Assembly: GCF_051106095.1 (NCBI RefSeq) | Contig: NC_135787.1 | Location: forward strand, 160,030,001-160,094,000 | Source: Pogona vitticeps | Lineage: Eukaryota; Chordata; Lepidosauria; Squamata; Agamidae | Direction of reading: 5' to 3' | Length of the DNA: 64,000 nucleotides | In this document: piece after piece, positions 9,661 through 22,300 of the stretch | Layout: the number at the start of each line of letters is the position of its first letter | Position numbering within the stretch: position 1 is the stretch's first letter | The notes under the pieces: model-generated | The model's database searches: none | Told to the model about the DNA's origin: nothing | The model's input: the letters and a program-made list of their open reading frames with translations, nothing else | Made by a program: the position numbers and the translations under genes

Positions 9661-11760
9661 TCTCTAATCCAAACCTTTTAGGGCTTTAAAGTTGAATACC
9701 ACAAGTACTTCAAATTATTTCTGGAAGTGAATTCTTAATCAACACAGCCCTTGTAGAGCAGATGTAAAGTGATCCAGTAAATGAGGGCCCATGGCGTTTT
9801 CCCTAGCCTAAGGAAGATACAGTATTAGAAGGAAACCACGACAGTTGGCTGACATCCTTTCTCACTTAGCACAAAACCAGAGGCACTGTGCCACAGGTGT
9901 TAGAATGATAAACAATGTAGTTAGGGATTGCCTGTGGAAGGACAGTCCAGGTCTTTTACTGGACTTTGAGTAAACAGTGCCTGAAATCCTGTTGTTTACT
10001 GTAGTATGTCCCAACTCGAATAGGCCCATTGAATCAGTGGAGATTTAGTGAGTCAATTCTCCCCATATATTGTGTTGATTCAATGGATCTATTCTAGTTG
10101 TGATTTACTGTGTTAAGTAACATGATTTCAGTCATTGGTTTCTCCTGGGGAGCTGAACAACCTCCATCCCCTCCTGATCCTTTTGATCTGTGCCAACCAT
10201 AGACACTTTTTGCTTCTCAGAATAAAACAATAGCACCTAGTGAGATGAAGGGTACGTCATGGGAGATTAAGTTGTAGGCTGCAAAATGGAGTTTAAATAC
10301 ATGATCAGTACAAATCTGAAATGCTAATACGCAAGTCTTGTACTTGTCTGCAAGGAAGTTCAACTGAAACACAAGCCCTCTTAACTGACAGTCAAAACTC
10401 TACAAAGAATAACTAGAATAACTAGAATAATTTATTTCTACATTTATTTATACATCCTATAATTATTTTTTTCAGTTTAGATAATTTTTAATTATTTCAT
10501 AATCTGAATCATTTAATAGTCTGTGGCCAGATCCATTGGTGTGCAGGGTGCTTTAGCTGCCCAGAGTGGTGGAATAGACCAGATGGGTGGGATATAAATC
10601 AAACAAACAAACAAACAAACAAACAAACAAATGAATGAATTTATGTGGTGCTACATCCTGATGAGCGCACAGTCCCAAACTCAGCCCAATCTGCAAATTT
10701 TGGGGGTCATTAATTAAACTGCAAATTAATTTAGGGTAACTTAGGGTAATCAGATGACAAGAAAGTATTGAGTTTGATCACACTGGAAAGGGTTGCTTTG
10801 CTGGGAGCAGTCTCCCTTAAAAGTGACCCTTCTATCCGTAATAAATCCAGCCTTGCTCCCCCAAAAGTAGTCTTGGTGCTGGATGAAAAAAGTCCAGCTT
10901 GGGCATGGATCAGGGTCAGGCTGGTTCGTGATCTCACATGTGTCATACAATAATCAGGAAACAGCTTGTATTGGATTGATCTATTTGCTCGTCTGATTGC
11001 ACTTTTAGTAAAGCGGCATTAGCAAATTAATTTGTTAGTTAATTTGCTGAGTAACTATTGAACTTGTTATTAACAGCACCTTAATTTGTTACTGCAGTTT
11101 TACTCCATAAACTGCAGAGGGAGAGGTGTTCACAAGAATCTGTGCCACATGTGCTAAACTGGCTTGGTTTGCCTTAGGTATTCTGCATCTTGAAGGTTCT
11201 TTTTCCTGCATCATCTCACGCAGCAAACTCCTGGCCCTGGGGAAGGAGATGGTTCCAGATACAAGAATGGTCGGGAAGTCACTCTAGGAATATACAGTAG
11301 GTAGAGGCACTGCATAGTCAGAGAAATGAGGCATTAATTGTCTCCAAAGCCGCATACTGATTATACAGGAACAGATCAAAGTGAGAGACTAGTAGGAAAC
11401 ATGAGTGTAGTTGAAGTGTGAGGTGACAAGGGCATGCACCGAAGTTTTTGCTGCAGAGACAGAAAGGAAGAGGGATATTTCAGCAAATAACAAAACAGAT
11501 GAATGATATATGACTTAAGATTTTTGATTGTAAAAGAATGTGTCTGTTAATAAAGATGTTGAATCTCATGAAACAGCAAAAGAGCATCCTGACCTCTCCA
11601 AAAATTTCCCTCAGTTGTGACCAAAAATTCTATTTTTCATCATGGCAATGTTGCAATATAATTGTAAAATGACAGTCAAGCATTAGGCCTGGAGAACATC
11701 TAGCCCTCCAGGTGATGTTGGCCTGCTGTTTCTATCAGCAATTACAGAATAAAAAGTGTG
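9660..11760. other. Intron of the unrecognised gene, no gene seen
   Basis: This holds an (AAAC)n microsatellite at about 10600-10631 with a short LINE tail just before it (gatgggtgggatataaatc). A degraded old repeat around 9990-10140 contains the phrase 'taggcccattgaatcagtgg', which is echoed at about 37420-37500. Nothing coding is visible. Confidence 0.55.
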
Positions 11761-11765
11761 GGTGG

Positions 11766-12003
11766 AAGCAAAGTGTACTGCTTATATACCACCCCATGGT
11801 GCTTAAAGCACTCTCTGGGTGGTTTACAGTTTAATTATGCAGGCTACACATTGCACCCACAGCAAGCTGGATACTCAATTTACCAAACTTGGAAGAACGG
11901 CAGGCTGAGTGAACCTCTATCTGGCTACCTGAGATTGAACCCAGGTCATGAGCAGAGTTTTGGCTGCAGTATTGCAGTTTAATCACTGCATCACAAGGCT
12001 CCT
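11766..12003 (-). repeat. tRNA-derived SINE, type B
   Basis: Read on the minus strand it starts gccttgtgatgcagtgattaaactgcaatactgcagcc, with tRNA-like A-box and B-box (gggttcaatctcagg) positions. It ends with the 'agagtgctttaagcaccatggggtggtatataagcag' type tail (described by its parts). The same family occurs in plus orientation at 15907-16145. It lies in intron 2 of the unrecognised gene. Confidence 0.75.
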
Positions 12004-12564
12004 AGAATAGTCAGTGTGATGGAAAAGGGGAGTTGCAGACCAACAAGATGAAGGAGCAGAAGGTGCCCATCTCTGCCCTAAAGCAATACATTTCATTATA
12101 GCTTTATATGGTGAGAATTTTTGGCATATGGCGATTGCAAAGCATTTGTGATTGAGGCAGTTTCTAGCAAAGAACTTTGGCATTTTAGTCACACACAGAA
12201 AAGATTGCCTCAGCATTGAGACAAAGTATGCACAGTACTATCGTTTTGGCTGGTAGCCTTGTGATAACTTGAGCCTTATAAGTTACTGCTGCATTTTTAA
12301 AATTTTCTCCTGCCCTGACACTTTTTGGAGGAAAGAAAAAGAAAAAAATGCAGTGGTGAGGAAATGGTACCTCCACTGCTATAATTGCTGCCTGAAGTAT
12401 CTGGCTTGTATCACTCCATTGCATTTGACCATTGGGAAGCTAAGAAGAATAGTGAACAGTTGTGTCTTGAATAGAGATGGGAGATTTGCATTTGTCTCCC
12501 AGGGGAGATGGATATGAGTATCACCACCACAGGTAGCCATTTGTTTGACACCCCCACCCCCACC

Positions 12565-13360
12565 CCAGAACTGACTGGTTCACTTACCTTGGTACATGCG
12601 CTCGTAATCTCAAGATTAGACCACTGTAATGCGCTCTATGTGGGGCTACCTTTGAGGCTGATGAGGAAACTCCAAGTGGAGCAGAATGCGGTGGCCAGAC
12701 TCCTTAGTGGAGTGAGAAAATACCATCATATCTCTCCTACTCTGGCCGCACTGCATTGGCTGCCCATTCGGTTTCGCATCGACTTCAAAGTGTTGATGCT
12801 TACGTATAAAGCCCTAAACGGTTTAGGGCCTCGATAGTTGACGGAACGCCTACTCCCACCAAGATCTACCCGTATCACTCAATCGAGTCAGGAGGTGAGG
12901 CTGAGAAGCCTGATGCCGAGGGAGGCCCGGAAGGAAAAGACAAGAAACCGGGCCTTCTCGGCGGTGGCTCCTCGCCTCTGGAACAACCTTCCTCCAGCGA
13001 TTCATGTGGCCCCATTGCTGGGTATTTTTAAGACCCAACTAAAAACTTGGATGTTTAAGCAGGCCTTCCCTCCACTTAATACTTAATTTTTTCTTCTTTA
13101 TTTATCTCCTGTTGTCTTTTCCATCTTGAAGAATCTGCTTATTGATTTATAATTTCTTTTTTATCTTGGCATATTTATATGTCTATATGTTATATTTTTT
13201 ATTTGTTTGGAAGCCGCCTAGAGTGGTCGTAATGACTAGATAGGCAGGGTATAAATTAATTAATTAAATAAATAAATAAATAAATAAATAAATGAATGAA
13301 TGAATGAATGAATGAATGAATAAATAAATAAATAAATGAATAAATGAATAAATAAATACC
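12565..13360 (+). repeat. L2-clade LINE, 3' end with microsatellite tail
   Basis: Frames at 12508-12837 and 12838-13086 translate to HALVISRLDHCNALYVGLPL, QNAVARLLSGVRKYHHISP, ALHWLPIRFRIDFKVL, then RNRAFSAVAPRLWNNLPP, the C-terminal part of an L2 reverse transcriptase ORF. It is nearly intact apart from one in-frame stop between the two pieces. A 3' UTR follows with gccgcctagagtggtcg..ggcagggtataaatt and an (ATAA/ATGA)n run at about 13262-13357, as L2 elements usually end. It is 5' truncated. Confidence 0.85.
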
Positions 13361-13699
13361 GCTTGCAGTGCGGCATGTGTGGCCATCCTCATTCATGCCA
13401 CACCAATCGCAGAAGTAGCCCGGCTGGGGCTTCCTCACCTCCCTCCACTCAGCAGCTGAGTGGGGAGCCTCGTCAGCCCTCCTCCTCACCAGAGTGGTCA
13501 GCAACAGAGGGAGGTGGGGAAGCCCTGGTCAGGCTATTTCTGCAATTGGTGTGACACGAACAAGGACTGTCATGCATGCTGTGCTGCAAGTGGTAAGTGG
13601 ACCAGCCAGTTCTGGAAGAGAGAGTCAAATGGGCCAGCCGGCTTACCTCTGGTGGAGATATTTACAATTATCCCATTTAAACCATGCTTAGAAGAGGCT

Positions 13700-15900
13700 T
13701 TTTAGTAACAAGGTTCAGCATGACAGTATACGGGAAACAGTTGTTTTGATCCTAGTGTGATGGAAGGTGTGGTATCTAAACAAAAAACTATGAAAATCTT
13801 ATAGGATTTTGTCATGCTTCAGCTATTGCATAGAAGGTAGCTATCACACTATGGCTGATTGCTGGTGGTAAGTAAATGATGGTTTTTGTAGTGTCAGGTG
13901 TCCTGCTAAGGGATGCTAGCATGGCCCAAGTCCCTTTTGTTCTTCTGCTGTTTATCAAAGACCCTTGTCTTTTTTCTTTTTCTTTTTAAAGCCCTTGATA
14001 TTTAAGCTAGTTTATTGTTGAAAGGTGCTCTGTTTGCTTTTACTTATGTGTTTTTAATTCTGCTTTTAACGTATTTTGGTATTTTAATCCTTTGATTTTA
14101 TTTCATTGTTATTGGTGCTAACCATCTGAGCATTGTTACATTTTTTTGGCAAAAGATGGAATATAAATGGAAAACAAACAAATGTAGAGGTTTAAGGTCT
14201 GTCTGGTTGGAGATGTTTGAGCTGGTATTTTTTCTAAAAGGCAGGATAGGAATTAAAATAAATAAACATATAAAAATGCTCTTGGTGAAATATGAGAAGT
14301 CTTTCCTTTCCTTTCCTTTCCTTTCCTTTCCTTTCCTTTCCTTTCCTTTCCTTTCCTTTCCTTCCCCCCCTCCCTTCCTTCCTTCCTTCCCTCCCTCCCT
14401 CCCTTTAATAGAAAATTCTTCTGTATATTTGAATTCATTTATTATTGAGATAAGGTTACTATGACATGATTTTAGCTCCAGTTTTTACATGGCAAATATT
14501 TTGTAAGATTTAGTATAGCTTTGGCAATGAGTTACAGTTTAAACAATCTGACTAACCTCATGTAGCAATGCATAAAAACCATACCTACATTATGTTGTTA
14601 AAAATCTCTGGCTTCAGGGATGTGGTAAAACACTACTCTGAAAACTGGAGGGTGCCTTGAGAAGACCCAAGGAATTTCTGCAGAAATGTGTACAGACTTC
14701 ATGTACATCTTTACCCAGAAATAAGGTGCACTGATTGCTGTGAGACTAAAATATACCCAGGTACGGATATACATCACATACTCTTTGATTAGATATGCAA
14801 ATTTTAGTTGTGACTTACTATGATTATCTCGCTCCAGAGGGAGTAGATGAAGCACCCTTTGTCCTTGGACCATGCTGAAAACATTTCTGCTCTAACAGAA
14901 ACAATGCTATACTTTGTAATCGTAGGAAGACATTATGGTAGGCATTTATGATATATTTAGCATGTGAACAGCCATTTAGAGACACCTGTATGCTTAACTA
15001 GCAGTTATGCTCAGTTTTGCTCTTACTCTGAGAGTGTATTTTTCACATGGGAGTATTTCATATTCTGCACTGTAAATGTTTCAAAATATAAACAAACAGA
15101 AAACACGCTGATATTTTCCCATTCACATCCCCCTTCTGTGAAATATAGGTTAATTTCACTATGCATGCTGTACATATTTTCCGAGAGGTAGCCCTGTTTG
15201 TTTAAGCAACGAGAAAAATGAAGAAAACACCTTATGGCCCCTTTGAGACTACCCCATTTATTTCAGGGCAGATTTTCATGGATTGTGGTGCACAAAAGCT
15301 CATGCCGAAATCAAGTTGTGAGTCCCAAAAGGGCCACAACACTTTTTGTTTTGTTGTAAATGGGATGGATTTTTAAGGCCAATTCTTAAGGGGCATCTTG
15401 GATCTCTTCCCATTCCATACAGGCAGAAGGGAGTAGTGGCTCCAACTAGACACAAGATCATCAATTAGTCTTGCAGGGAAGTCAAGTATCCTCATGAATA
15501 GGCATCCTTATATGTGGTCTTCATGACAGTAAGTCTCTGCTCACAGAGAGACCTAAAGCTAAACACCCCATTCCTTTGCCTTTGGTGGATTCCTGGAACT
15601 AGTAACAGATAAGCTTCCGGTTTACTAATGCTCCCTGCCAAGAACAAACTGTCTAAATGTGCTTGGACCTGTGACAATGAAACCGTTATTCTGGATTGGT
15701 GTTTATTACTATGCACTGAGTGACCCCAGACTGCATTTTGTTTTGTCTTATGTTTTTCCTCACTGGATACTTGTCTGCCTCTGTTGGCTGCAAATTTTGG
15801 ATTGCTGATCTCGGCTTTGGCAGCTCCCATTTTGGAACTGCTGGTGACATGACCTTGCTTTTTGGTGCCCTCTTACTCTGCTCTAGCTTGCCTTTCTCAG
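13700..15900. other. Intron of the unrecognised gene with microsatellite
   Basis: This contains a (CTTTC)n microsatellite at 14301-14362 grading into CTTC/CCCT runs to about 14404, and a LINE-type 3' tail near 14120-14170 (gatggaatataaatgg). No coding exon is recognisable. Confidence 0.55.
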
Positions 15901-15906
15901 TAGTAG

Positions 15907-16145
15907 AGCCCTGTGGCACAGTGGTTAAACTGCAGTACCGCAGCCAAAAACTCTGCTCAGGACCTGGATTTAATCCCAGATAGCTGGCTCAAGGTTGACT
16001 CAGTCTTTCATCCTTCCTGGGTTAGTAAATTTACCCAGCTCACCGGGGGGGGGGGGGATGTGTAGCTTCCATAATTAAATTGTAAACTACCCAGAGAGTG
16101 CTTTAAATGCTATGGGGTGGTATATAAGCAGCACACTTTGATTTG
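15907..16145 (+). repeat. tRNA-derived SINE, type B
   Basis: It begins gccctgtggcacagtggtt (A-box region), has a B-box-like stretch (ggatttaatccc) about 60 bases in, and ends agagtgctttaaatgctat..gtatataagcagcac. It is the same family as 11766-12003 in the opposite orientation. A L2/CR1-type 3' tail (ggtggcctataaatgggac) follows at about 16200-16250. Confidence 0.75.
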
Positions 16146-16249
16146 CTTTGTTTTGAATTGGCACTAAGTAACATGTTGTGTGCACAACTTGATGGAAATT
16201 GTTCTGAGCTCACTGGAAGAAAGGTGGCCTATAAATGGGACAAATAAAT

Positions 16250-17380
16250 AAAAATATGCAATCATTTAGAAACAGAGCATTCCCTTTTGGCCACCTCTCT
16301 CTCTCTCACTCTCTCTCTAAAGAATCTCAGGGTGTCAGACTAGAAGACTCCAAAACTGTCTATAAACAGTTCATTCGTAATACCCAGAGTATTCTAAGGG
16401 AATAGCCAGTCCCTAAAGGAACTGCCTATTGAGGCATGGGTGGGATTCAGGGTGTGTGTGTGTGTGTGTGTGTGTTGTGTGGCTAGAACCTGCAAAATAT
16501 GACTACCAGACTGGGTAAAGCTGTAGAGAACTAGGATCTTATGCAGATAGATCTTTATCACTTATTAGTTAAATTAAAGTAATTGAATGAAAGCCAATTT
16601 AGATCTGAACCAGTTCATGCTTAGTAAATTTCACTGAGCTGAGAGAGAGCTGCTTCTTAGTAACTACAGAGACGCACCATCCTAGGCATGTCTACTCAAA
16701 AGTAAAACTTATTGGGATAATTTCTGCTTTCAGAGTATAGAGATGCAGACAAGATTTAAATCCATATCATCTGGGTTGATGGCATTTTGGAATAGACTTC
16801 GGGCTAGAGCTTGAAAGAGGTACCTTTCTACATATCAACTCCCAGATTCCCCCAGACAGCTTGGCTGCATAGTCTGTAGTCCAAAATTTATAACTTTTCC
16901 AACCTCTGCCTTCAGTCTAGACTGTACTTGAATCCTGTTGAACTCAATGGGATGAGTTAGCCATGATTAAATTAAAGATGCACAGTATGGGGAGAAAATG
17001 GATACAGAGTAATTAATCTCCCTTTCTCATTGTGATATAGCCCAACATCATCCAATGAAACCAAGTGGTGGGAGATTCAGGACAGAGAACATAAAGTACA
17101 GTACTTATTTGCCTAATATGTAGTTAACCTGTGGAATTCACAGATTGTTGATGATTTAAATAAGCTTCAGAAGTGCTGGTAATGTTGGGATCTTGTGATG
17201 CCATCCAGTGTGTCAGCTGCAGTGGATGCCAGTCTATTTTTTTAATTGCAATTGAAGATATTGGTTGTTGTGGCCCTTACAGCCTCAAGAGGCTTGGGAC
17301 CAGGCTGCTCTCCAGACGATCAATTACATTTGCCACAAAAAAGCAAAGAGGCAAAAGGGCTAGTGCTACTTGTACTCTTA
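16250..17380. other. Intron of the unrecognised gene, no gene seen
   Basis: This holds a CT-rich stretch near 16295-16320, a GT microsatellite at about 16452-16475, and a degraded copy near 16680-16735 of a repeat with the phrase 'tctactcaaaagtaaaacttattggga'-type wording (given here only in part). No exon is seen until 17382. Confidence 0.5.
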
Positions 17381-17381
17381 C

Positions 17382-17511
17382 CTTGAAAGTTCTGGCAGTA
17401 GAACGTTAGGATGACTCAACAAGGAATGCTTCGTCTGCCAAAAGATGCTATTCGCCCATTTCTCCAGCACGCGTGTGATACTCTTTATCCCTTGAATGTT
17501 GACTTTATCTG
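17382..17511 (-). CDS. Unrecognised secreted coiled-coil protein, exon 2
   Basis: This exon is bordered by an acceptor (TGATATTTCAG) and a donor (AAG|GTAAGAG). It enters in phase 1 and leaves in phase 2, matching exons 1 and 3 exactly. It reads A-DKVNIQGIKSITRVLEKW, then SIFWQTKHSLLSHPNVLLPELS; the flanking in-frame sequence outside the splice sites is unrelated. It has a predicted helix (IKSITRVLEKWANSIF) with two tryptophans. The first three bases are CAG after a CAG acceptor, so a NAGNAG tandem acceptor could drop one alanine without changing frame. I know no family with this sequence. Confidence 0.75.
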
Positions 17512-17923
17512 CTGAAATATCAACAATGACAGGGCAATGAGTGTGGGAAAAGAAACATTCAAAGACAGAAAGCAACTTTAACCCCATTGTCTGTCATTAT
17601 TACACTTCCATTTTTATGGATTAAAGTATATCATATTTACTGTCCTAACAACACAGAATTAATGACAGGAAGAGAAAATTGTGTATATTCCTTTTTCTGA
17701 GAAGAATAGCGTTTGGTTTTTGAAACCTCCTAGCCGTTATGAAAATATAAAGGGTTGCTTCCATCCCCTACTGTTTTCTTGAGCTGCATTTGGTGGGAAT
17801 GAGGGAGAAAGAGAATCATGTTCCAGAACCAGCTTTATGCGGGCTGGGAAACCCTTTGCCTAGGAAGGTTAGGCTTGTCCTCTAACTCATAACGTTTGCA
17901 GCCCAATAGTCCTCCATTTAGAC

Positions 17924-18060
17924 CAGTGGTTCCCAATCTTGGCTCCACAGATGTTCTTGGGATTAAAACGTGCAGAAGCCTTCACCAGTTGCTGTGCTGG
18001 CCAGGATTTCTGGGAGTGTCAGTCCAGGAACATCTGGGGACCCAAGGCTAGGAACCACTG
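17924..18060. mobile_element. 137-bp hAT MITE with 8-bp target duplication
   Basis: It starts CAGTGGTTCCCAATCTT and ends with the inverted counterpart AGGCTAGGAACCACTG. It is largely palindromic inside (atgttcttgg / ccaggaacat). The exact 8-bp duplication ATTTAGAC flanks it at 17916-17923 and 18061-18068, which is diagnostic of hAT insertion. A relative lies at 44447-44584. It sits in intron 1 of the unrecognised gene. Confidence 0.92.
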
Positions 18061-18069
18061 ATTTAGACA

Positions 18070-19480
18070 GACATTTGGCAAAGAAAATTCATTTTTATTC
18101 TTCTGGAAATGTTGCTCTTGCTTCTGGTTACATTGTCTTATTAATGTTTCTGCTGTTTTGTTGTGTTTTAAATCTTGTGTTCATTGATTTCTATCCTTAC
18201 ACTTGAGTCCTACCCTCACCTCATTAACTGTTTATTGATATTTTTTGTACTCAATGGTGTTTATTAGTCGCCTAGGCTATGTATGATTCATGACTGGATG
18301 GACCATAAATGTTTATAATGAATAAAAAATGATTTGTGAGGTGAGGCGAAGTTTGGCACAAGCAGCGTTATCAGAAGCAGGGCCTACAGGAATATGCTCT
18401 AATTCTTGGGCTTGCCCAGAGAAATTTTTTTTAAAAAAAGCTGAACACCAGGATATCATCTTTTATGTTATGGTACTTATTCCGGTATTCTCAGCAGTCT
18501 TATCTCATCCCCCACATAACGGCTGTGGAGGACAGCTGCAGCAACAAGATATGTTTGTTGCCAAGACAGCTCTACTTGGGGTGCTTTTGCAAAAGGCAGT
18601 GGAGATGTCTATGCTTCTTTTCTGTAGCAGAAGTTGGAGTCTGTTGGGGGGACAGGATGAAAGGCAGAATACTGTTTGCCACTGTCTTAAAAGGGCTACG
18701 TGAGCATTGTGTGCTGGAATGGCCAGGGATAGGGAGAATTGGGAGTTGTCTTAACCTCTAACATGTAGGGGGTGTCTTTTTTCTTCCAGATGTTTTGGTT
18801 TTCAACTTGTGGAAACCCCAGGTAGCATGGTCAATAGTGAGTTGTCTAAAATATCTAGAGGGACAAACATTCCCTGTCCCTTCTCTTAACAGTAAAAGAA
18901 AAAAAAAAGAAACAGATGTTTACTCAGGAGTAAATTCACTGTGTTCAATAGGGCTTAAACAGGTATTCAGCAGTAGACTAAAAACTGGATCAATTATATT
19001 TTCCTAACAACTGAAATGGGGAAACAACTGCAACAAATTGCATTGTAAAAGCTTGGGGAAGCTTTGTTAAGAAAACGTCCTCTCCTCAAATCCCCCTACC
19101 AGGATAGGTCAGTGTCTATACTGGTAGGGGGAATTCGGGAGATGTGGGTTCAAAACAGTGGCCTTTTCAAACTGTTATATTTGTGTTGTACAAAATTCAT
19201 TTGACAGAGAAGGGCATGTTTTTTTAAAACCTGGATTTCAAGAACAAAATAAAGCATACAGAATATGTATCAGTACAGAAAAAAATATTGGCATGTATAT
19301 TGTTATGTCTTTCCATTTCTAAACTGCAATAAGATATTACAGAAATGGCACCATGGAATTCCATTTCTTTTGGAAGATAAAGCATTGCAGACTTCAAAGT
19401 ATGTTATGCATTCAGAGTCAAAGTACTTTATGCCTTTTTATGACTCTGCACTGAGGAGTGGTACTGGTAAAATAATAATA
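18070..19480. other. Intron of the unrecognised gene, no gene seen
   Basis: This is AT-rich sequence with a possible LINE-type tail near 18260-18330 and a degraded old repeat near 18915-18970. Several short ORFs (18329-18761) show no splice borders or known domains. Confidence 0.5.
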
Positions 19481-19499
19481 TTAATAATATAATAATAAT

Positions 19500-19760
19500 A
19501 ATAACAAGAACAACAACAACAGCAGCAGCAGTAATTTCTGGGCGTGTCCTGAGACTGTGCAGCTTGCCCATGGTTATACAAGCTGGTTCTACTCCCAGGC
19601 AGGGCAGTGGGGAATCAAACCCCCCAATCTGTGGCTCCACAGCCAGATACCAGATACCTAAACCACTGAGTTATCCACTCTTTAAATATCTCAAAAACTC
19701 TATTAGGACTGCTATAAGTTGGAATCTACTTGATGGCACCTAACACTTGTAAACCACCCT
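19500..19760 (-). repeat. tRNA-derived SINE, type C (RTE-tailed family), partly decayed
   Basis: On the minus strand from about 19680: gtggataactcagtggttta, then tggctgtggagccacagatt, a B-box-like ggtttgattcccc, then gcttgtataaccatgggcaagctgcac. The same order is seen in the fuller copy at 45170-45410. A plus-strand piece at about 19710-19745 (ataagttggaatctacttga) matches the RTE-type tail. A short AAT/ACA/GCA repeat occupies about 19468-19530. Confidence 0.6.
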
Positions 19761-19778
19761 GACTAGTGTGTGCAACAC

Positions 19779-19813
<35 letters not shown>

Positions 19814-19974
19814 AACTGATGCCAATGTGACTCCCTGTGGCAAAGAAAAAAAAAGAACAACCACAATATCGGAAGAAGGTAAAGAAGATACTACTAATAT
19901 ACTTGTTGTTTCAACTTATATACTTCCCCATAGTGCCTAGACCAGTATGAAGATTTGCTGCTGCCCCTTGTGTT

Positions 19975-21600
19975 CAACTGCCTGAGATCAGCTTGTTTAG
20001 TGGACTCCTCAAGGCAGAAGAATACACAGGTGGCAAGAATACACAGAGGAATTGTACCAGAAATATCTGGATGTCCTGGGCAAGCCCGATAGTGTGGTTG
20101 CTGACCTTGAGCCAGACATCTTGGAGAATGAGGTCAAGTGCACCTTCGAAAGCTTGTCTAACAACAAGACCAGTGGAGTTGATGGCATTCCAGTTGAACT
20201 ATTTAAAATCTTAAAGGATGACGCTGTTAAGGTGCTACACTCAATATGCCAGCAAGTTTGGAAAACTCAGCAGTGGCCAAAGGACTGCAAAAGATCAGTC
20301 TACATCCCAATCCCAAAGAAGGGCAGTGCCAAAGAATGCTCCAACTCCCGTAGAATTGCACTCATTTCACACACTAGCAAGGTTATGCTCAAAATCCTAC
20401 AAGGCAGGCTTCAACAAAATGTGGACTGAGAACTCCCAGAAGTACAAGCTGGATTTCGAAGGGGCAGAGGAACTAGAGACCAAATTGTGCTGGATTATGG
20501 AGAAAGCCAGAGAGTTCCAGAAAAACATCTACAGTACTTCTGCTTCATTGACTACACAAAAGCCGTTGACTGTGTGGACCACAGCAAACTATGGCAAATT
20601 CTTAAAGAAATGGGAGTGCCTGATGACCATATCTGTCTCCTGAGAAATCTATATGTCGGACAGGAAGCAACAGTTAGAACAGTTATAAACATTGGGAAAG
20701 GAGTATGACAAGGCTGTATATTGTCCCCCTGCTTATTTGACTTATATGCAGAATACATCATGTGGAAGGCTGGACTGGATGAAACCCAATCTAGAATTAA
20801 GTTTGCCGGAAGAAATATCAACAACCTCAGATATGCAGATGATACCACTCTGATGGCAGAAAGTGAGGAGCAATTAGGGAACCTTTTAATCAGGGTGAAA
20901 GAGGAGAGCGCAAAACATGGTCTGAAACTTAACATCAAGAAAACAAAGATCATGGCCACTGGTCCCATCACCTCCTGGCAAATAGAAGGGGAAGATATGG
21001 AGGCAGTGACAGATTTTACTTTCTTGGGCTCCATGATCACTGCAGATGGAGACAGCAGCCCCGAAATTAAAAGACGCCTGCTTCTTGGGAGGAAAGCGAT
21101 GACAAACCTAGACAGCATCTTAAAAAGCAGAGATATCACATTGCCAACAAAAGTCCGAATAGTCAAAGCTATGGTTTTTCCTGTAGTGATGTATGGAAGT
21201 GAGAGCTGGACCATAAAGAAAGCTGACCACCAAAGAATTGATGCCTTTGAATTGTGGTGCTGGAGGAGACTCTTGAGAGTCCCCTGGACGGACTGCAAAG
21301 AAAACAAATTTATCCATTCTTAAGGAAATCAACTCTGAATGCTTACTGGAAGGGCAGGTCCTGAAGCTGAGGCTCCAATACTTTGGCCATCTCATGAGAA
21401 GACTCCCTGGAAAAGACCTTGATGTTGGGAAAGTGTGAAGGCAAGAGGAGAAGGGGATGACAGAGGACGGGATAGCTGGACAGTGTCATCGAAGCTACCA
21501 ACATGAATTTGATCAAACTCTGGGAGGCAGTGGAAGACAGGAGGGCTTGCCATGTTCTGGTCCATGGGGTCAGAAAGAGTCAAACATGCCTTAACAACTA
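19975..21600 (+). mobile_element. BovB LINE (RTE clade), 5'-truncated copy
   Basis: Successive frames give YQKYLDVLGKPDSVV, NNKTSGVDGIPVELFKIL, VYIPIPKKGSAKECSN, QAGFRRGRGTRDQI, QGCILSPCLFDLYAEYIM, NNLRYADDTTLMAES, LKLNIKKTKIMATGPITSW, then the long stretch to ELWCWRRLLRVPWT, and a 3' end with GRDSWTVSSKLPT-type remains. These match the BovB reverse transcriptase known from squamates and ruminants, including the YADD catalytic motif. The ORF is broken by a frame change near 20430, a stop at about 20707 and a frame change near 21300. The 5' endonuclease part is missing. It lies in intron 1 of the unrecognised gene. Confidence 0.93.
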
Positions 21601-22300
21601 AATAACAGCAAGGAAGAAGATGTGTTCACAGCTCACTTCATCTAGACTAGAGCAACAGTCAGCAACCTGGGGCTGTTCAGGTGATTTGGATTCTATCAAG
21701 CCCAATCAGCATGGTCAAAGGGCACAGGTTATGGAACTTCTAGTCCAAAAAATCTGAATAGCAACAGGTTTAGACTTTCTATCTCTCCCCCCCCCACCTC
21801 TGTCTTCCTACTCATTCCAGCTCCAAAAGCATTTTTTCTTTTCTCACATTTACATCATGCTATGATCATTCCTGCAGGAAACAGCCATAACCGGTAAGTT
21901 TGAAAGTAATAATAATCAAACCTTTGACATCCATCCAGTGACACTGCAGACAAAATAACAGTGATACTCGTAGACCCATTCATAGTCACATGTTTAGCAT
22001 CACATCAATTTTAACTAAAGCTGTCTATTACATATTACATACTTGTGTAGTCCTCAGTAGAGGAAGTGAACATATTAAATGCAATGGCTTTCATTATGTT
22101 TATAGATACAGAGTCTGTTTCTACAGATTGCATTGCATAATCTAACTTCACGTATTGCAGAACTCAGAAGTATTGGATTCAGTCAATTCTTTATCAGAAA
22201 GAAACATCCTTATTTGTTTTAGTAAGGGAGGGAGGCTTTGTAGGACTGTAAACATACTACCAGCAACACCCCTCTGTCTTGCTTTGCTGGAATTTCTTAC
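21600..22300. other. Intron of the unrecognised gene, no gene seen
   Basis: A degraded CAGTCAGCAACCTGG hAT-like fragment lies at about 21655-21775. The rest up to the exon 1 donor at 22300 shows nothing recognisable. Confidence 0.5.

Noticed and set aside
20043-21323. The long reverse-transcriptase ORFs as a host gene
   Set aside because: Sequence is clearly BovB LINE with stops and frame changes.
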